Assembly (NCBI GenBank): GCA_037039925.1
Contig: JAXRKP010000081.1
Coordinates: 356,001-420,000, forward strand
Source of the DNA: Doris montereyensis
Lineage: Eukaryota; Mollusca; Gastropoda; Nudibranchia; Dorididae
Length of the DNA stretch: 64,000 nucleotides
Reading direction: 5' to 3'
This document shows positions 1 to 14,694 of the stretch, piece by piece (positions within the stretch are counted from its first letter, which is position 1; each line of letters starts with the position of its first letter). The notes below the pieces were generated by a model that saw nothing but the letters and a program-made list of their open reading frames with translations, was not told the origin of the DNA and made no database searches. The translations under genes and the position numbers were made by a program.

Positions 1-789
1 TACAGCTGAACGTGCATCTAAATAGAATAAATCCTGAACATGCCCCAGTGTGACCACCCCCATGAAACTGACCCATCACCTATTTTAATGCCACAAATGA
101 AAGACCTACACGACAAGTTACTTCCCGAGAAACCTGATACTTGGAACACTATTTATGGAATCCTACACAGATGGAAAACACCTGCATATAGTATATAGCT
201 TTACATGGCTTTGGGCCGAAGGACAAATTACGTTCGAGTGCTGCTGGATCAGTAACAACAACAACAGACGTAGATATATATGTACATTAGACACTTTTAC
301 TGGAGAACAAGGAGATGCACGTTTGCTGACAAGAAAGTGTCAGGATTTTACTGGCATTTCAATATGACTGCTGCTTTTTTTAAAGTGTCGAGTGACCAAG
401 GAAAGATACCTGGCTCTACTTTTCTCACATGTCCGAGGTATGGCTGCAAGCAGAAAAAAACTATCAGAAAGCCAGTGTTTTGCGTCTAATTAGCAACTTC
501 TCTGTATAGTATACTACCCAGAGATGCTGTATTTGGGGAAATGATGCCATTAACCATTACTTTTTATTTAATCTGATTAGGATGAATAAAATTATTAAGA
601 TACTGTCCATGATTTTATCTTATGATGTAGTTCTTTAGTTATTTCACCCTAATCAACTGGCTCCAAATGTGTGTCATTTCAGCACTTTGCTGAGAAACAT
701 GATGGTCTCTAAGGACATCAAAATTCAATACGACAGAAGCAGCATTGTAAGTTAATGTATATGACCCTTGTGCAAAATCCACTTGTCTC
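1..789. other. PHRF1 upstream region / probable 5' UTR
   Basis: No coding region is supported here; the short open frames show no codon bias or recognisable motif. A pyrimidine-rich tract ending in cag near 680 could be the acceptor of a 5' UTR exon running to the PHRF1 start codon at 790. No TATA box or other promoter element could be assigned. Confidence 0.4.
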
Positions 790-991
790 ATGGCAACTGG
801 GGAATCCATTGAAGACCTTGAGGAGATGCTCAAGGCAGAAGAAAAGGAGGAAGGAATGGGTGACGAATTCTTTTCTGATGACGAATTCTCTTCTGATGAT
901 GAAGACAGCGAGGATGAAGAAGATGGAAGTTCAGAGGATGAGGAAGGAGATGATGTAGACGACAATGAATTCGAAAACAGTGAAGGAGAAG
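790..991 (+). CDS. PHRF1: PHRF1 exon 1, acidic N-terminus
   Basis: The exon begins [14 protein letters not shown] and becomes a run of Asp, Glu and Ser. This is the acidic N-terminus found in PHRF1 proteins. It ends in phase 1 before gtgatt; the last G joins GT of exon 2 to make Gly. The acidic run is low complexity, so assignment rests mainly on phase agreement with exon 2, which continues the same composition. Confidence 0.75.
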
Positions 992-3717
992 GTGATTTTA
1001 CCCTGTCTTAATTGTTATAAAATGAAGATTTATTTTCTCCTGTTAAGTTACTCATTGATGTACCGAAATGGCTGATAATTAGACGTTACAAGCTGAGACA
1101 AAAACATGTTCGAAAATGGACTATGACAGCTCATTAAGTCTAAATTCCTTTAACAACTGAAACTGAAATCAACAGTTTATGTAAAAAAAAAAATTCATCC
1201 TAGCTTTATCTGTTTTCATTCTAACATGTAAAATATTTGCTTTACCACAAGAGTCCATGAAAGAAATAATGTTACTATCTATCTATGTCAATGAATTGTG
1301 TTCTCTCTTTTCTTTCTTTTTCAATGAGAGAATAATTTAGCTCTAGAATCACGGTCTAACATTCAGTACAGTAGTCGCCGCGTAAGTGCACACGCAGCAC
1401 AGTGTTTGGACGCAAGCTTAAACGTGCACTTAGACAAATCGTGCACTCTTGGGGGGGGGTGTTGTGTCCCTTGAGTTTCCTTATCTAGTGGTATAGACAC
1501 GCTTTTGCATTGTTCTAAATTGCATCAGGTTTTTTTTATAAAGTTATTACGTAATTGTGACGGGTATCTCGCCTAGCGCTTAGAAAGATAATTGATATGG
1601 ATAAACAAACTGAGACTGCCAGACATCACACCTCGATCAGGTCTCCAACCATGTCCATGGTCAACTCATAGCCTGTGAAGGCCATAGACCACAATTAGCA
1701 CTGTACAACTGACATCGTCATACAATATTATTACTACTGTACAATACACTACACTACAACACTACACACATAACATACATTACAATACTTGTTTGTGATT
1801 GTACTGTTATTACTAATTACGATGTGAACGTAAGCAACAGTTATATAATAGCTTAGCTTTATTGTAAAAAGATGGCACCTCTCTCTTTCTCTCTCTCTCT
1901 CTCTGTATGTATATGCACGTTTGTGTGGTGAGAGAAAAAAGAGAGAGAGAGTTTCTGCTCAGTGTTTTGTCTGACACCAACCTTCTTTGGCTCGACCGTC
2001 TCCCCAGACATGGAGACCATTGAGAGATGAGTACGGGAATGACTGCTGGGAGGATAAGCTTGGTGTTTGTGATTTATTGTTGTGTCCTCACTTTGAAGTT
2101 AAATATGTCGCGCATCTCTTTAAATAGAGTTAGATTCTCTCTGTTCTCATTCGCACCAACACCGTATCGTGCATGGCTAGCATTCACACATTTTGCCATG
2201 TCCAGACTATAATTATGTGATTGTTGAAGAAATATGAGCGTGCACTTGGTCGAGACCAAGCCACCATGCACTTAATAATATAGCGAAAAATCGATCAGAA
2301 CGAATCAGCGTGTGCTTTAGTGAAGCGTGCACTTGTGGAACGTGTTCTTGACCGGCGACTGTGTAACAGAATTAGCTGAAGAAAAGATATCTATTCAGAT
2401 TTTGCATTTATTGTAGCTGTTAGATTTGCAACATAGTTCATCAACTAAAATTGTATAATAATAATAATAATAATAATAATAAACTTTATTGTTCATCATT
2501 GGCACATCATTTTGATCACATCAGTAGTTAAAATCCAAGTGTATATTATAAGGTGTAGAAATATAACATAATTTGTATATAACTAATAAATGACTTAAGA
2601 TTCAAAGTAAAGGTATTTCATAAGAGGTTACATATTAAGTTAAAATCGTATGGTATATGAAGCTATTGGAAAATTTGAATGCATGTACATACATACATAC
2701 ATACATACATACATACATACATACATACATACATACATACATACATACATACATACATGCATATACACACACATACATATGTACATACACACATATATAC
2801 ATTTAAACATATTCATGTACATATATATAGAAGAGTATGGGTTAAACATAAGATGTATAATGACATTACTTTAAGATAATGATGGTGCTGGTAGTAAACA
2901 ACAACGACATTAACAACAACAGCAATCTTGCAGCGTGTAGCACTTTCTCATAAAAGATGAAGAGAGCAAGGCAAGAAGGATCTCTATTCTCTATTTCATT
3001 ATATTTAGGATCGTTCTTCCAGTATGTCAACAGACATACAAAAACTAAAGCATGTTATAATATACATCAGTCTGGTTTCCTTTTACACAGGTGAAGATGA
3101 TGCCAGTGAGGAAGACGATGGAGAGGATGATGAAGACGATGGAGAGGATGATGAAGACAATGAAGAGGATGATGATGATGACGAAGAAGTAGTAGATGAA
3201 GGAGAAGAAAATAAGGAAGAAATAAAAGATAAAAAAGAAAATAAGGACATAAAATTTGAAGACAGTGATTCAGGTGGAGAAGGTATTGACAGTTGCCCTA
3301 TTTGCCTCAGTAGCCTGCGGAGACAAGATATTGGTACACCAGAGTCCTGTGACCACAACTTTTGTTTAGAGTGTATACAAGAATGGGCAAAGGTCAGTGC
3401 TATGAGTAAAGAAAATAATAAGTTCAATGTTATTTTGTATTTATTTGCACAATTCTCAGGCAAATTCAACCAAATTTGTGTGACATGCGGAACCATGATG
3501 TGAATTTCTTCCTAATCCCATTATTGGTCATTTTAGAAAAAGCAAAAGATAAATGTAACCCAAAAACTGAAAAATGAATGCAGCGAACTGTTGTGTAAGC
3601 CACTGACACATCACCAAGCAACTTTCTTTATCCTGTCAGTCAGTTTGTGATTGATGGAAATTCGGTATAGGTAAACCTGCACATCGTGTCGCAGGATTGT
3701 GTGAATGCTAGAAAGCC

Positions 3718-3761
<44 letters not shown>

Positions 3762-6700
3762 ATTTTAGCTGAGATTTTGTTTTAAATCTAGATTTAGAAA
3801 GACTTCTATTTTCGATGCAGAAACCGAGTAGGAAGTTTAAGACATTAGGAGAACAAAAGGAAGAACGTATCAATCCTTTTATTGACAGGACATTGTAGTG
3901 CACATTTTGCATTATTTGGAATTTGGTTATGTTATATGGTGCGAAATTCCTGTGGCTTGCCTTCGTCGATTCTTATGAAATTTTCATATCCTTTTTCCGC
4001 ATGGACATATGAGTGGTCCCCAGACTGATATCAAAATCAGATATTGGACGTAGGAGATATTAATAAACTCATGCCACCTGGGTTTTTTGTGTGGACACCT
4101 TTTATATACATATAAGTTGTATGTTTGTACAATTGACTAAGTTATTGCACACTTGAAGACATGATACTATGTATGGCTACAAAGGGAATTTAGTTTGAGT
4201 TAAAGACATGTTGATGAACCGTATTTCATTTACTTATTTAAATCCATGTCCATGATAAATGGTGATTTCAAAGCTTGAGTAGAACCTTTGATCTTGCCCA
4301 GGCGGCTCCTGAATCGGCTTGCTGGTGTCTGTATTGTGCACAATGTTACCACCTGGATTTGATAAATGCTCTTGGCACCTGCCATAGAGTGAAGGTAGTG
4401 GGCAAAATGTGTTTTCATATCTGGGGGCCTCGTACTCGTACCAGAATCAGGAGTCATTATCGAGAAAAAGAGTTAATATATAATTCAGTTGATAAATAAA
4501 TGAAAAAAAATAACTATGTCCATACTAATAAGTTTCCTTTACTTCCATGCCCATTAGATAAATGTAGAGATGCAATAAATCTGCACATAGCAAAACACTG
4601 AACATGTTGCCAGGTTTTGATATCAAGTAAAGTAACATCCCACACTCATTGTTGAGTGTAAGGGAATCGAAAGTCAAATCCACATTTTTCTAGGCATACT
4701 GCATTATGCGCTAGTTTCCCGTTGCTTTTCATGCCAACTCTACTTTTGCCAAGTATGAATAGATTTCGCTACCCACCTATTGCTAGGTCAATAGCAGGGC
4801 CTGCATTGGCAAGTTTTGGGCAAGTGAGATTCTCAGTTTTTTGCATGTTCGGGTAGACTGATCATTTATACAAGTTTGTAGCACAGAAATATTCCTAAGA
4901 CATTTACCAAATTATTTTTTACAGAATATTTTATAGGTTAAGATAGGGAGAAATAGTTAAAACTTTGGAATCAATTTCTTTCAAATTGAGTGTAAAGATG
5001 GCACTGAAAAACGCTTAGTCTGTGACATTAAACGCCTATCTGGTATGACTGGATTCGTCTCGCTATTGACAACACACTTACCAAATTCAGGGTACTAGAA
5101 TGGAAAGAGAGATTGGAAACTCTGAGGAGAGAAAGTGCTTTCATAACACGGTTACCTGGAAATCATGTGATTATGGGAGGTCACCACAGACTTGCCATTC
5201 AAATGCACACTAGTATTTCTTTGTCTTTTAATCATTGTGACTCTGCTGAAGGACAAGTGGTGTAACTGTAAGGGGCTAATGGCAATCATCAGCATCAAAA
5301 GTGGCATGAAGCAAAGCCGCGTCCTTATCCCAACCCTCTTCAGCATTCTCATTTCTCTACTTCTAAACACGCTTTTCATACCTTAACCAAAGGAATGTAC
5401 ATGACCACAGACGGCAAATTTTTCCACATCGCAAGATCGGGAACAAAAACCAAGGTTCGCCAGACTAACATCAGAGATATGCTCTTTGCCAATGAAGCCG
5501 CAGTCACCTCGCACACTGAATACGAGTTACAGTGTCTGATAGACAGATTCTTCCAATCCTGCAAAGACTTTGATCTAACTATCAGCTTGAAAAAGACCCA
5601 ACATGCTTGGCCAAGATGTAGACACCTCACCTTTCATAACCATCAACAACTATGAGCTTGAACACACCAGTTTACCTTCCTTGGTTCTTTCATCAGTGAC
5701 CCATCCCTAGACAACAAAATGAACTAAAGAATCAGCAAGGATGCAACAACCCTGAGACGACTAGCCACTCGTGTCTAGGAGGACCTCAAGCTGACCAAGA
5801 TGGCAGTGTACAACGCCTTTGTCATCAGCACCCTACCGTACAGGAGTGAAACCTGGAAAACCGTTACAAGACAAGAACGGACACTGAGCCGTTTTCATTT
5901 GCAATGTATTCGCCACATCCTACCCATCAGCTCGAGTGACAAAGTGCCCAATGCCCATGTACGACATATAGAAGACTGTCTTATTCCAAAGAGCATTCTA
6001 TACGGTGAACTAGCCTCTGGCAAAAGACCTCAGTCGTGCCCCCCCCCCCCCCCCACCAGCCACAGTATGAAAGCCCTAGACATCAACTCAGAGAGCAGGG
6101 AGGACATTGCAACCAATCGCAGCAGCTGGCCCTGCTTTACTCAAAATTTCAGCTGCAGAAAGGAGAGGAGAAGATCCTGAATCTGACAAAAAGAGGAGAG
6201 TCAGACTGAAGGTATGAGCTCTCGATGATCTCCTCACGACCAGCCATTTCTGCACCTTGTGTGGGCATGCATCCTTACCCCCGCCTCAGCCTCATTAGTG
6301 ACAAACAAACCTGCTCCAGCAACAGCACCGTTATTCCTTAGGGCGCAATATCCATGGTCGACAATCGACTGAAGGAGGCCTAGTACCTTGGGAAATTTCA
6401 ATTGTTTCCATTACATATACCTTAAATACCTACTTGTTGGGTTTTTCTGGATAGCTCAACAACCATACGTCATATGTCAATAAATAATATGTCAAACAAA
6501 ACTTGAATAATTTTTAATTGTTTGCAAAAAATTGCATGATACAGCCATTTTCCCGTTACTTCAATTCTTTATCGTTCAGAGAGAGAAAAATAAAAACACC
6601 CCGTAGTTTTGACCCAAACAAAAAGTTTAGATGGGGTTTTGATGTGGTTTTTATTGCATGTATCTTTTACGCTGTCAGTGATTTCTAGAAATTGCTTTCA

Positions 6701-9700
6701 TCCAGCCTTGTCACAGAGATGATGATCTTAAATGACTTAATCTTTATTATTTAAAACATGAAAGAAAACCTTTTGGAAGGCTACAATATGAAAATGTTTT
6801 AAAAAATTGAAAAGAAAGAAAAGAAAATTAATAGATACCAATTTTAATATAGTATTTTATAAAGAAAACAGCCTTTTGCTTTCCTCAGAATGTAAACACA
6901 TGTCCAGTGGATCGTCAGGTGTTTCATCTCATTCTTGCCCGACATGCAGGCAAAGAGAAAATCTTCAAGCAGGTATATATATATATAATTACAGCATTAT
7001 GCTCAATAAGCTAATGTATACAATGCTCACACTTATTCTATGGAGCATATCGAATTTCAGTCCTGAAATAGTTTGTTGGCTATATATTAATTTGGTTGCA
7101 TTGGCTATACTTTCTGCATATGGATATAATGCAATTCATATAAAAACAGTTGTCTCTGGAGTCGATGATCGTCCCTTTTCTTTTTCGCTTTTCCTTTCAC
7201 TCTGTCATGTATCTTTTTCTTGAAATTTCCTTCTTTCTTTTTTTTCACTGAGATCACCGTGTATGAGTAAACAAGGTAAAGTGCAATGAAACAACAGAAA
7301 ACTATTTTTGATAGCTGAAAGTATTTTTTTTGCTCATAAAGCGCATTTGTAGATTGTGGTGAAGGGAGTAGGATTACCGGGTCCTTTTTGAAGTTGGTTC
7401 AAACTCATTTGCTACATACTTTTAGTGGCAAGATTACAAAACTCCTGCCCGCTTCTAAGATAATAGAAAATGTTTCCTTTCTCATGTGTGTAGGTAGTCA
7501 AAACTTTTCTTTCTTTTTTTGAAGTAAAGAATGAGTGATTGGTATCATCTTGCAGATTTTATTATTCTGATTAATTTGACATGTGATTTATCCAGATACT
7601 TTAATAAATATACGAATATAGGTGTGTGGAAACTCAGATCAGTAAGTCTACCAATGTTTTCCTTTCTGATGATTTAGCTCTATTTGGATAATCAAAAAGT
7701 TACCTTCAATATAATATCAACGTTCTGAGCAATGAAATTAATAAAATAGGAATGAAAACAAAAGCAAAGAAAACCAAAACAATGAAAGTAACTAGGGAAG
7801 CTAGAACACACAATCTTAAACCGGGTAGAGAGAATTTAGAACAAGTTCAAAGCTACAATTATCTTGGAGTAATGATCAACTCAGAGGGAAAACTAAGAGA
7901 AGAAATCAGCCAGAGAATCCAATAGGCAATGACAATATATATCCATCTCGGAAAGGCATTTATAGGTAAACAATAATTGTCAACAAAAACCAAAAGGGCA
8001 GTATACAACCCAATTTATTGTCTTACTCTTCTCGATCGCAGTGAAACCTGGACCTTAGACAGTAGGGAATACAGTAGAGTACAAGCAGCTGAAATTAAAT
8101 TTCTAAGAAGAGTAGTAGGGAAAACTAAAAGAGACAAAATCAGAAACACAACGATAAGAGATCAAACCAAAGCAGATGGCATAAAAACTAAGACAGAAAT
8201 AAATCAACCGAGATAGTTTGGGCATGTAAACAGAATGAATGATAATAGAACAGCTGAATTAGTATACAATGCTAAAAGGTAAAAGGCCAAAAGGCAGACC
8301 TCAGAGAAAGTGGAAAGAAGATGTAAAAGAGGCACTAAAGCAAAGAAACTTAACCTTCACAGAAGGAAACAAAATATTGGGATAGGGTAGCAAGGAGAAA
8401 GATCATTTTGGGGCATCCAAACCCATACACCGAAAGGTAGAATGAGAACTGATAACTAAAGAAAGAGAAAAAAATACAGGTTTTGAAAATTTCAATCAAA
8501 ATCTGGAAATTTGTAAATTGTATAATTTGTCACTTTGAGGTGTCATCGTTTTCATCGAAATCAGGAAATCTTTGGAATAGCCAGACATTCCCATAGACTT
8601 AAAGCCCTTTTTTTCTTCAAATGGGTCAAGTTGACTACTATAATGAAAAGAAAGAGAAATATTTCACACCAAATAGACAAATCAAAAGCCCAAGCTGCAC
8701 GCCAGGATTGTGGCTATGTATGAAGTGAAGTCTACATGTCTTGCATGCAGAACAGAAGTTTGATTACTAATTTTCTCTACCATCACCATAAAATGGGATT
8801 TTATGACTGCACATTAAATACAATCGTTGCCAAGTGACCAAGAAAATCACAAGACTCGTAGATCGACCCATGGATGAAAAATGATAAATACACGAATCTT
8901 AATAATTTTTGTTGTTATAATACTCTTGCACAGCTGCCAACGAGTACGTAAAAAAACATATTTTAGTACGTTCAATTTGTTTTAGTTCGTACATCTGTAT
9001 TTACCATTAAAAGTACGTATTTTTGAGGGTTAGGTGTATTTTAACTGGGTTTTTTTTTTTTTTTTAAGAAGCGCTAAGTTAATGCAGAGCCTCTGAGAGA
9101 TTGGTGTAAAAGTCTGATGGGCCATTCTGAGTCCATATACCATTACACTTTGCCAGGAAGGTCAGCAAATGGCAGAATTTTTGCTATGTGAACCTTAAAG
9201 GTGTTAATTCAAGTTTAATTATCGATGTTTTCTAAAATGTTACAGCATCAGTCAAGTTGGAATAAGTTTGCGCTGTCAGAGTCTGTTGGGTTTTTTTTTC
9301 TTCTCAATTTGATAAGAACATTATAAAAATCAAGCCTTTCACATGGTCGGATCTGACCAGCAGTCACGAAAGTAGACTTACTCGCCTTGCTTGTGTCGCT
9401 GATTATAGATCTTATTTTCTCATCGCTAACAGAGCATTAAGCGAAAGTGCTTTCTGAGGTCGTGGTTGTCTACAGGCTGGTGAAATTTCACCCTGTCTTA
9501 TATTACAATATTGTTTTTGTATTTATGTAGAGAGAGAAAATGAGCTTTCGAATGTTTTGAATTACCGTCATTGTTTTATATATAGAATTTATCCTTTTTG
9601 TTTACTCTTTTTTTTTTAAGCGATTTCTTTTCTTTTTGAAGATTGAATTCAAACAGTCTTTCGTGTCAAAATGACTGGCATTCAATTCTGCATCGTTTCA

Positions 9701-12609
9701 CACGTTTTCGTATTGATTTCACGAATGGCACAGTTTCACAAAGCGATTGAGTGAAGAGTTGTAAAAGTACAGCCTAATTTGCAACAGGAAATTGCCTTGT
9801 ACACATCTATTTCACAAACTCAAACTTTTCTGGCAACAAAATGTAGTTCAAAACCAAATACACAACAACAAAGAGTTTAAGATAAAAGTTTTGATTTCTT
9901 TCACTTTAGTTAAAGTATAGAAATCGACGATGTGAAAAATATGGAAATTCACATCGATACGCGCATTATGGGCAGTTGGACTACCTAGTAAATGCAGACA
10001 TTTGATGAAAATATAAATGCAATGAATTATCTTTCTGATATAGTTTCCAGTAGCCGACAAGCAGCAAGATAATGAAATTGAGGAAGAAGATGATCCAACC
10101 TATTGTGAAATATGCGGGCAGTCCAATAATGAAGACCGCCTTCTACTGTGTGATGGATGTGACCATGGGTATGTCTTTTTCAACATTGCTATTGACAGAT
10201 AGTAGATAATTTCATGAAGCTTTTTGAATATTGTGTTTTTGGCAGCCACAGAAACTTTGAACTTGTACAAAGTATTGTGAAAGTCATTTATTTTTATGTT
10301 GAATCAGTAGTTTAATATAAAAAATGATTTGATATGGAAAACATTCCCTGATCATGCTAAAAAAATTTTTTAGTTAAATTTCAATGTAAACCATTGCAAT
10401 AGTTTAACAAATTTCCGTTTTATATTCACATTTTTATCAAGTCTGATGTCTGATTATTTTGTTTCACAAACCACTGCATGATTTGACGACTTTTTTACAT
10501 ATTTTTTAAGCCAATATGCATGAAGTCTCACGTAAGAGACCAAATGTTTATTTTTAAAAGGGGAAATAACTGCTTTTTAAAGTCTTCTCTTTGACATATG
10601 TTTTTTATTCACTATTTATTATGTATCTGATATTCACAGTTACCACTGTGAATGTTTAACACCGCCTCTCACCCATGTTCCAGTATGTGCCTGGTTTTGT
10701 CCAGAATGTTGTGCTGCAAGGGGAATGATTAGTAAGTCAGCATGTACCTACGAAAATTCTGTCCTAGATTTGAGTTTTCTTTCATCTTATCAAAAATGTT
10801 CCGATGTAGAAAGAAAGCGTTTTTTAACTTAAAGTCAATTTGCAACTGTGTTTTGTATGCTCATGTATTATGCTCTTAAATGTAGACTTTAAAAATATTT
10901 GTATTAATTCTAACCCTTTTGAAATATGTACTATTAGAGTTTCTAAGCAATTCATTATGTATTCATGTCATGACTTTTACCAGTATAAAGTATTGTATAT
11001 CGGTTTCTTTTCTCTCTTGTGACATTCAGTTGCTGCGTATGAACCACGTCAGACTCGTCGTCAGATAGGGCGAACTCTCATCAGTGACCGAGTACGGCGT
11101 TTGATCCAGGGTGCTCGTGCTGAGAGAGCAGAGAGACGAAGAAGAATTGCTGGAATGACAGAATCACAAGATGAATCTGAGGTTATTAATTCAAGAAACA
11201 ATACTTTGTTAGGGCAAATGTAATTCATGGTGATCGTTGTGAAGAGTGCAAAATCTTTTACCATCATTACACTTCACTAAAATGTAGTCCTCTTTTATAA
11301 CATTGATATGGTCTTTTCTTTTATGAAATCTATCTGCTGGGAATATTTATGAATGTTAAGTTGAGACTGCCACTTTAAAATGTTTTAGAGAAAATCCTCC
11401 CTTTACAACGAAGGTTATTAAGGAAATCAAAAACTTGTGAGAATTGCATCCTCATGAATGTTACAATGTGAAATGCAGATTATCAGGATTTTCATTACAG
11501 TGTGCTGCACTCATAGAAATGATGTGTTTTAAAGTGTTTATTCATCACTTGGGAATAGCTGTAATTTTGTCCCTTTGTATTTGACTGACTTTGCGACTTT
11601 TGCCTTCCATGATGAATTTGCTTTTGGTATGGCCACAAACTTTTAACACTGTCAAAACATTTTGTCCGTAACAGATTAATCTGGAAGAAGCTGGGCCGTC
11701 GTCTGAAGTATCTGCAAGATCTGCCAATGTCAGGCAAAGGAAGACCCTGTCTCAAACTAGAAAAAGAAAAACAACAAAGAGAAAGTCCACTAAAAGAAAA
11801 ACTTCCAGAAAGAGAAAGACAACAAAACAATCAACAAAGAAGAAGAAAACAACACGCAAAAAGAAGACAACAAAGAAAGGAAAAGGAAAAGGGAAGGAAA
11901 GAAACGCAAAAAGACAACAAAAGAAGATCAACCAACTCGTCTCCAGCTGCAGTATGTATTACATGTTTACTTTTCTCTCTTTCCTTATTTATTTTGTTAT
12001 TTGTGGTGTTAGACTGGTGTTTTGTCAAAATGTTTTTGCAGTTTTGAAATAACAGATGAGAAGCAACCACCACAGGAATTGAAAGCATATAATTTTACAA
12101 GATGTCTTTAAAGCCTACAATTAGAATAAAATTATATCTTTGATGTAATTCCTTCTCTAAGAGCAAGTGGTCATGGATTTCTTTGGTATGGTGTATTATA
12201 ATAATTTTTAACAAATTGATGCTCTTCTATGAATATGAATATTCCTCGTCAGTAATTCTATTTGCTAGTAATTGTTTATCATATAATGCGAGTGGCATTT
12301 AGAGTTAAATCAACACCTGGTTGAATATTATAAAACGTAATGTCAATATGTTCTTTTATTTTTTTTATTTCCAGGCTCGAACTGTACAATTCCCCACTCC
12401 GTCTAGTGTTAAAGGTCGGATAGCAGACAAGCTAGGATTATCCAAACCACCTGTTGGTCGCTCTATTCCCATGCAGAAGGTGCAGTCTGGAGCCAACAGT
12501 GCCAGAGAAGGGCCAGCCAGGGCTGTTGTAGATGTTGGACCCGCAACATTGTCTATTCGGGGAACAGGGATGAACTTTATTGTTTTGCTGAGTGAGTGAC
12601 TTTGTGTGT

Positions 12610-12640
<31 letters not shown>

Positions 12641-14658
12641 GTTATGTTTGTGGGAAAGGTTAGTTGGGGTTGCTTGCTTTTGTTGTTTTGTGGGTTACTT
12701 TTTGGGGTGGTTTTTTGTTGTTTTTTGGTATAAATTTGTGGGTTATTTGTTTTGGGTTTTTTTTTTTGTTTGAACGAGGGGAAAGGTTGGGAGCTTCCTT
12801 TGTTTATAGATTTCATTTGATTTCTTTTTATTTGCTGGGAAAGTATTGTATAAACAATAACAATAATGATAAAGAGGGTTATAAAGCTATTGCCTTTTCT
12901 TTGGCTACCGCTGTAAGAAGGGTTTTTTTTATGAAATTTTGTATTTGTACCATTTTCTTGCTTTGTTCTTTTTATTGTTGTATCATTTTTCCAAAGATAG
13001 TAGAATACATGGTAATTATATATAGGTGTGATAAATATGAGAAATTAACAGTGATGGCTATGCCTTCTTTTATCTACATGAACTTTTTCACAGATCTATA
13101 TACATAATTCTCAGTTGGACAAACTTTGTTCGCCAAAGGTTATATTTCAAGGCCACTAAGAGTAATGATATTTTGAATACATTTTCTAAATGAGCCCAAG
13201 ATCGTTGGAATTGTTTTATCAGAAGTGACGTTTAATTATTGAATATTTCATCATATCCCCGTGTTTGAGTAGAAATTTCATTTACTTAAGTCACCATTTT
13301 GAACATTTAATAATTACAAACTTTGGAAGAGTAGAATGCCTAGCTGTGTAACCTGTGTAACCTGTGTAACCTGTGTTCTGTGTAAGCTGTGTAACCTGTG
13401 TAACCTGTGTAACCTGTGTAACCTGTGTAACCTGTGTAACCTGTGTAACCTGTGTAACCTGTGTAACCTGTGTATCCTGTGTAACCTGTGTAACCTGTGT
13501 AACCTGTGTAACCTGTGTATCCTGTGTAATCCTGTGTAACCTGTGTAATCCTGTGTAACCTGTGTATCCTGTGTAACCTGTGTAACCTGTGTAACCTGTG
13601 TAACCTGTGTAACTGTGTAACCTGTGTAACCTGTGTAACCTGTGTAACCTATCCTGTGTAAACCTGTGTAACCTGTGTATCTGTGTAACCTGTGTAACCT
13701 GTGTAACCTGTGTAACCTGTGTAACCTGTGTATCAAATTCTGACTCAATCTAATAATCACACTTGGTGTCACCCGGGGTTCAACATGTGCAATATACAAA
13801 ACATTTACACACAAAAAAGATGGAAGGGTTTAAATGTAAATGTAGACATAGTATGTTACCTTTTAGTTTTGATGTCAATAAACTTTCTTTGTGTCCTCTT
13901 GATTTTTAAGGACTGAAGGGGAAGAACGACAAATTGTCAATCAGCCTGCAATCTCAGCAGAGCAATTATTGTCTCGTTCTGCACTATTGTCTCATGCACG
14001 AATCTCAGCGACCCTCCCAAGCGGTAGGTAACGATAATGACATTCAAAATAGCCACCTTTGCTTCCTTCCTACTAGCACACTTTTCCATTTTGTAATTGT
14101 CTCCCTTCTTGCAGGGAGCCATGATAGATAACTCTTCTCTTTGATCGGATTAATTCATGAATTATCATTGGACAAAGTTGTCACATGTAGCATGAACTTT
14201 TTGGCATCATCGTGCGGAGAAGAAAACACTGGTGACACTGAAATTTATCAAACATTTTGTTATCTCTTATACAGGAAAGTAAAGTTTCCAGTGAACCAGC
14301 CAGCGGTTCCTCTTCTGGTTTTGATCTCCTCGGCTCTATTATGATGAACCAAGACATGCTGGCAAAAGGGAGTCGCCATGTCACTATTAACAGAGATGGT
14401 TAGTCAAAGATTTTTCTGTCTTAACATTGTTATGTTTCTGATTCATATAGACTCCTTCAAATCTCGTTTAAAAAACCTACCCTTTTACTGTGTGATCACA
14501 ACCATTTATTTAAGTCTATTGTATTGTATAAATATGTTGATGCTTAATAGCAGTGGCCACTGTACATGTATATCTTATTGTATTTTATCCTTAATGTCTG
14601 ATAATGTTAAACGCTTGAAGCTTCTGTTTTGCACAGGGTAAGCTCAATAAAAATTATC

Positions 14659-14694
<36 letters not shown>

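Noticed and set aside
3083..3496. 137-residue minus-strand Ser-rich frame
   Set aside because: It is the antisense shadow of the acidic PHRF1 exon 2.
13314..13814. 166-residue minus-strand frame with His-Arg-Leu and Val-Thr-Gln repeats
   Set aside because: It is produced by the 9-bp minisatellite; no unique coding part is present.
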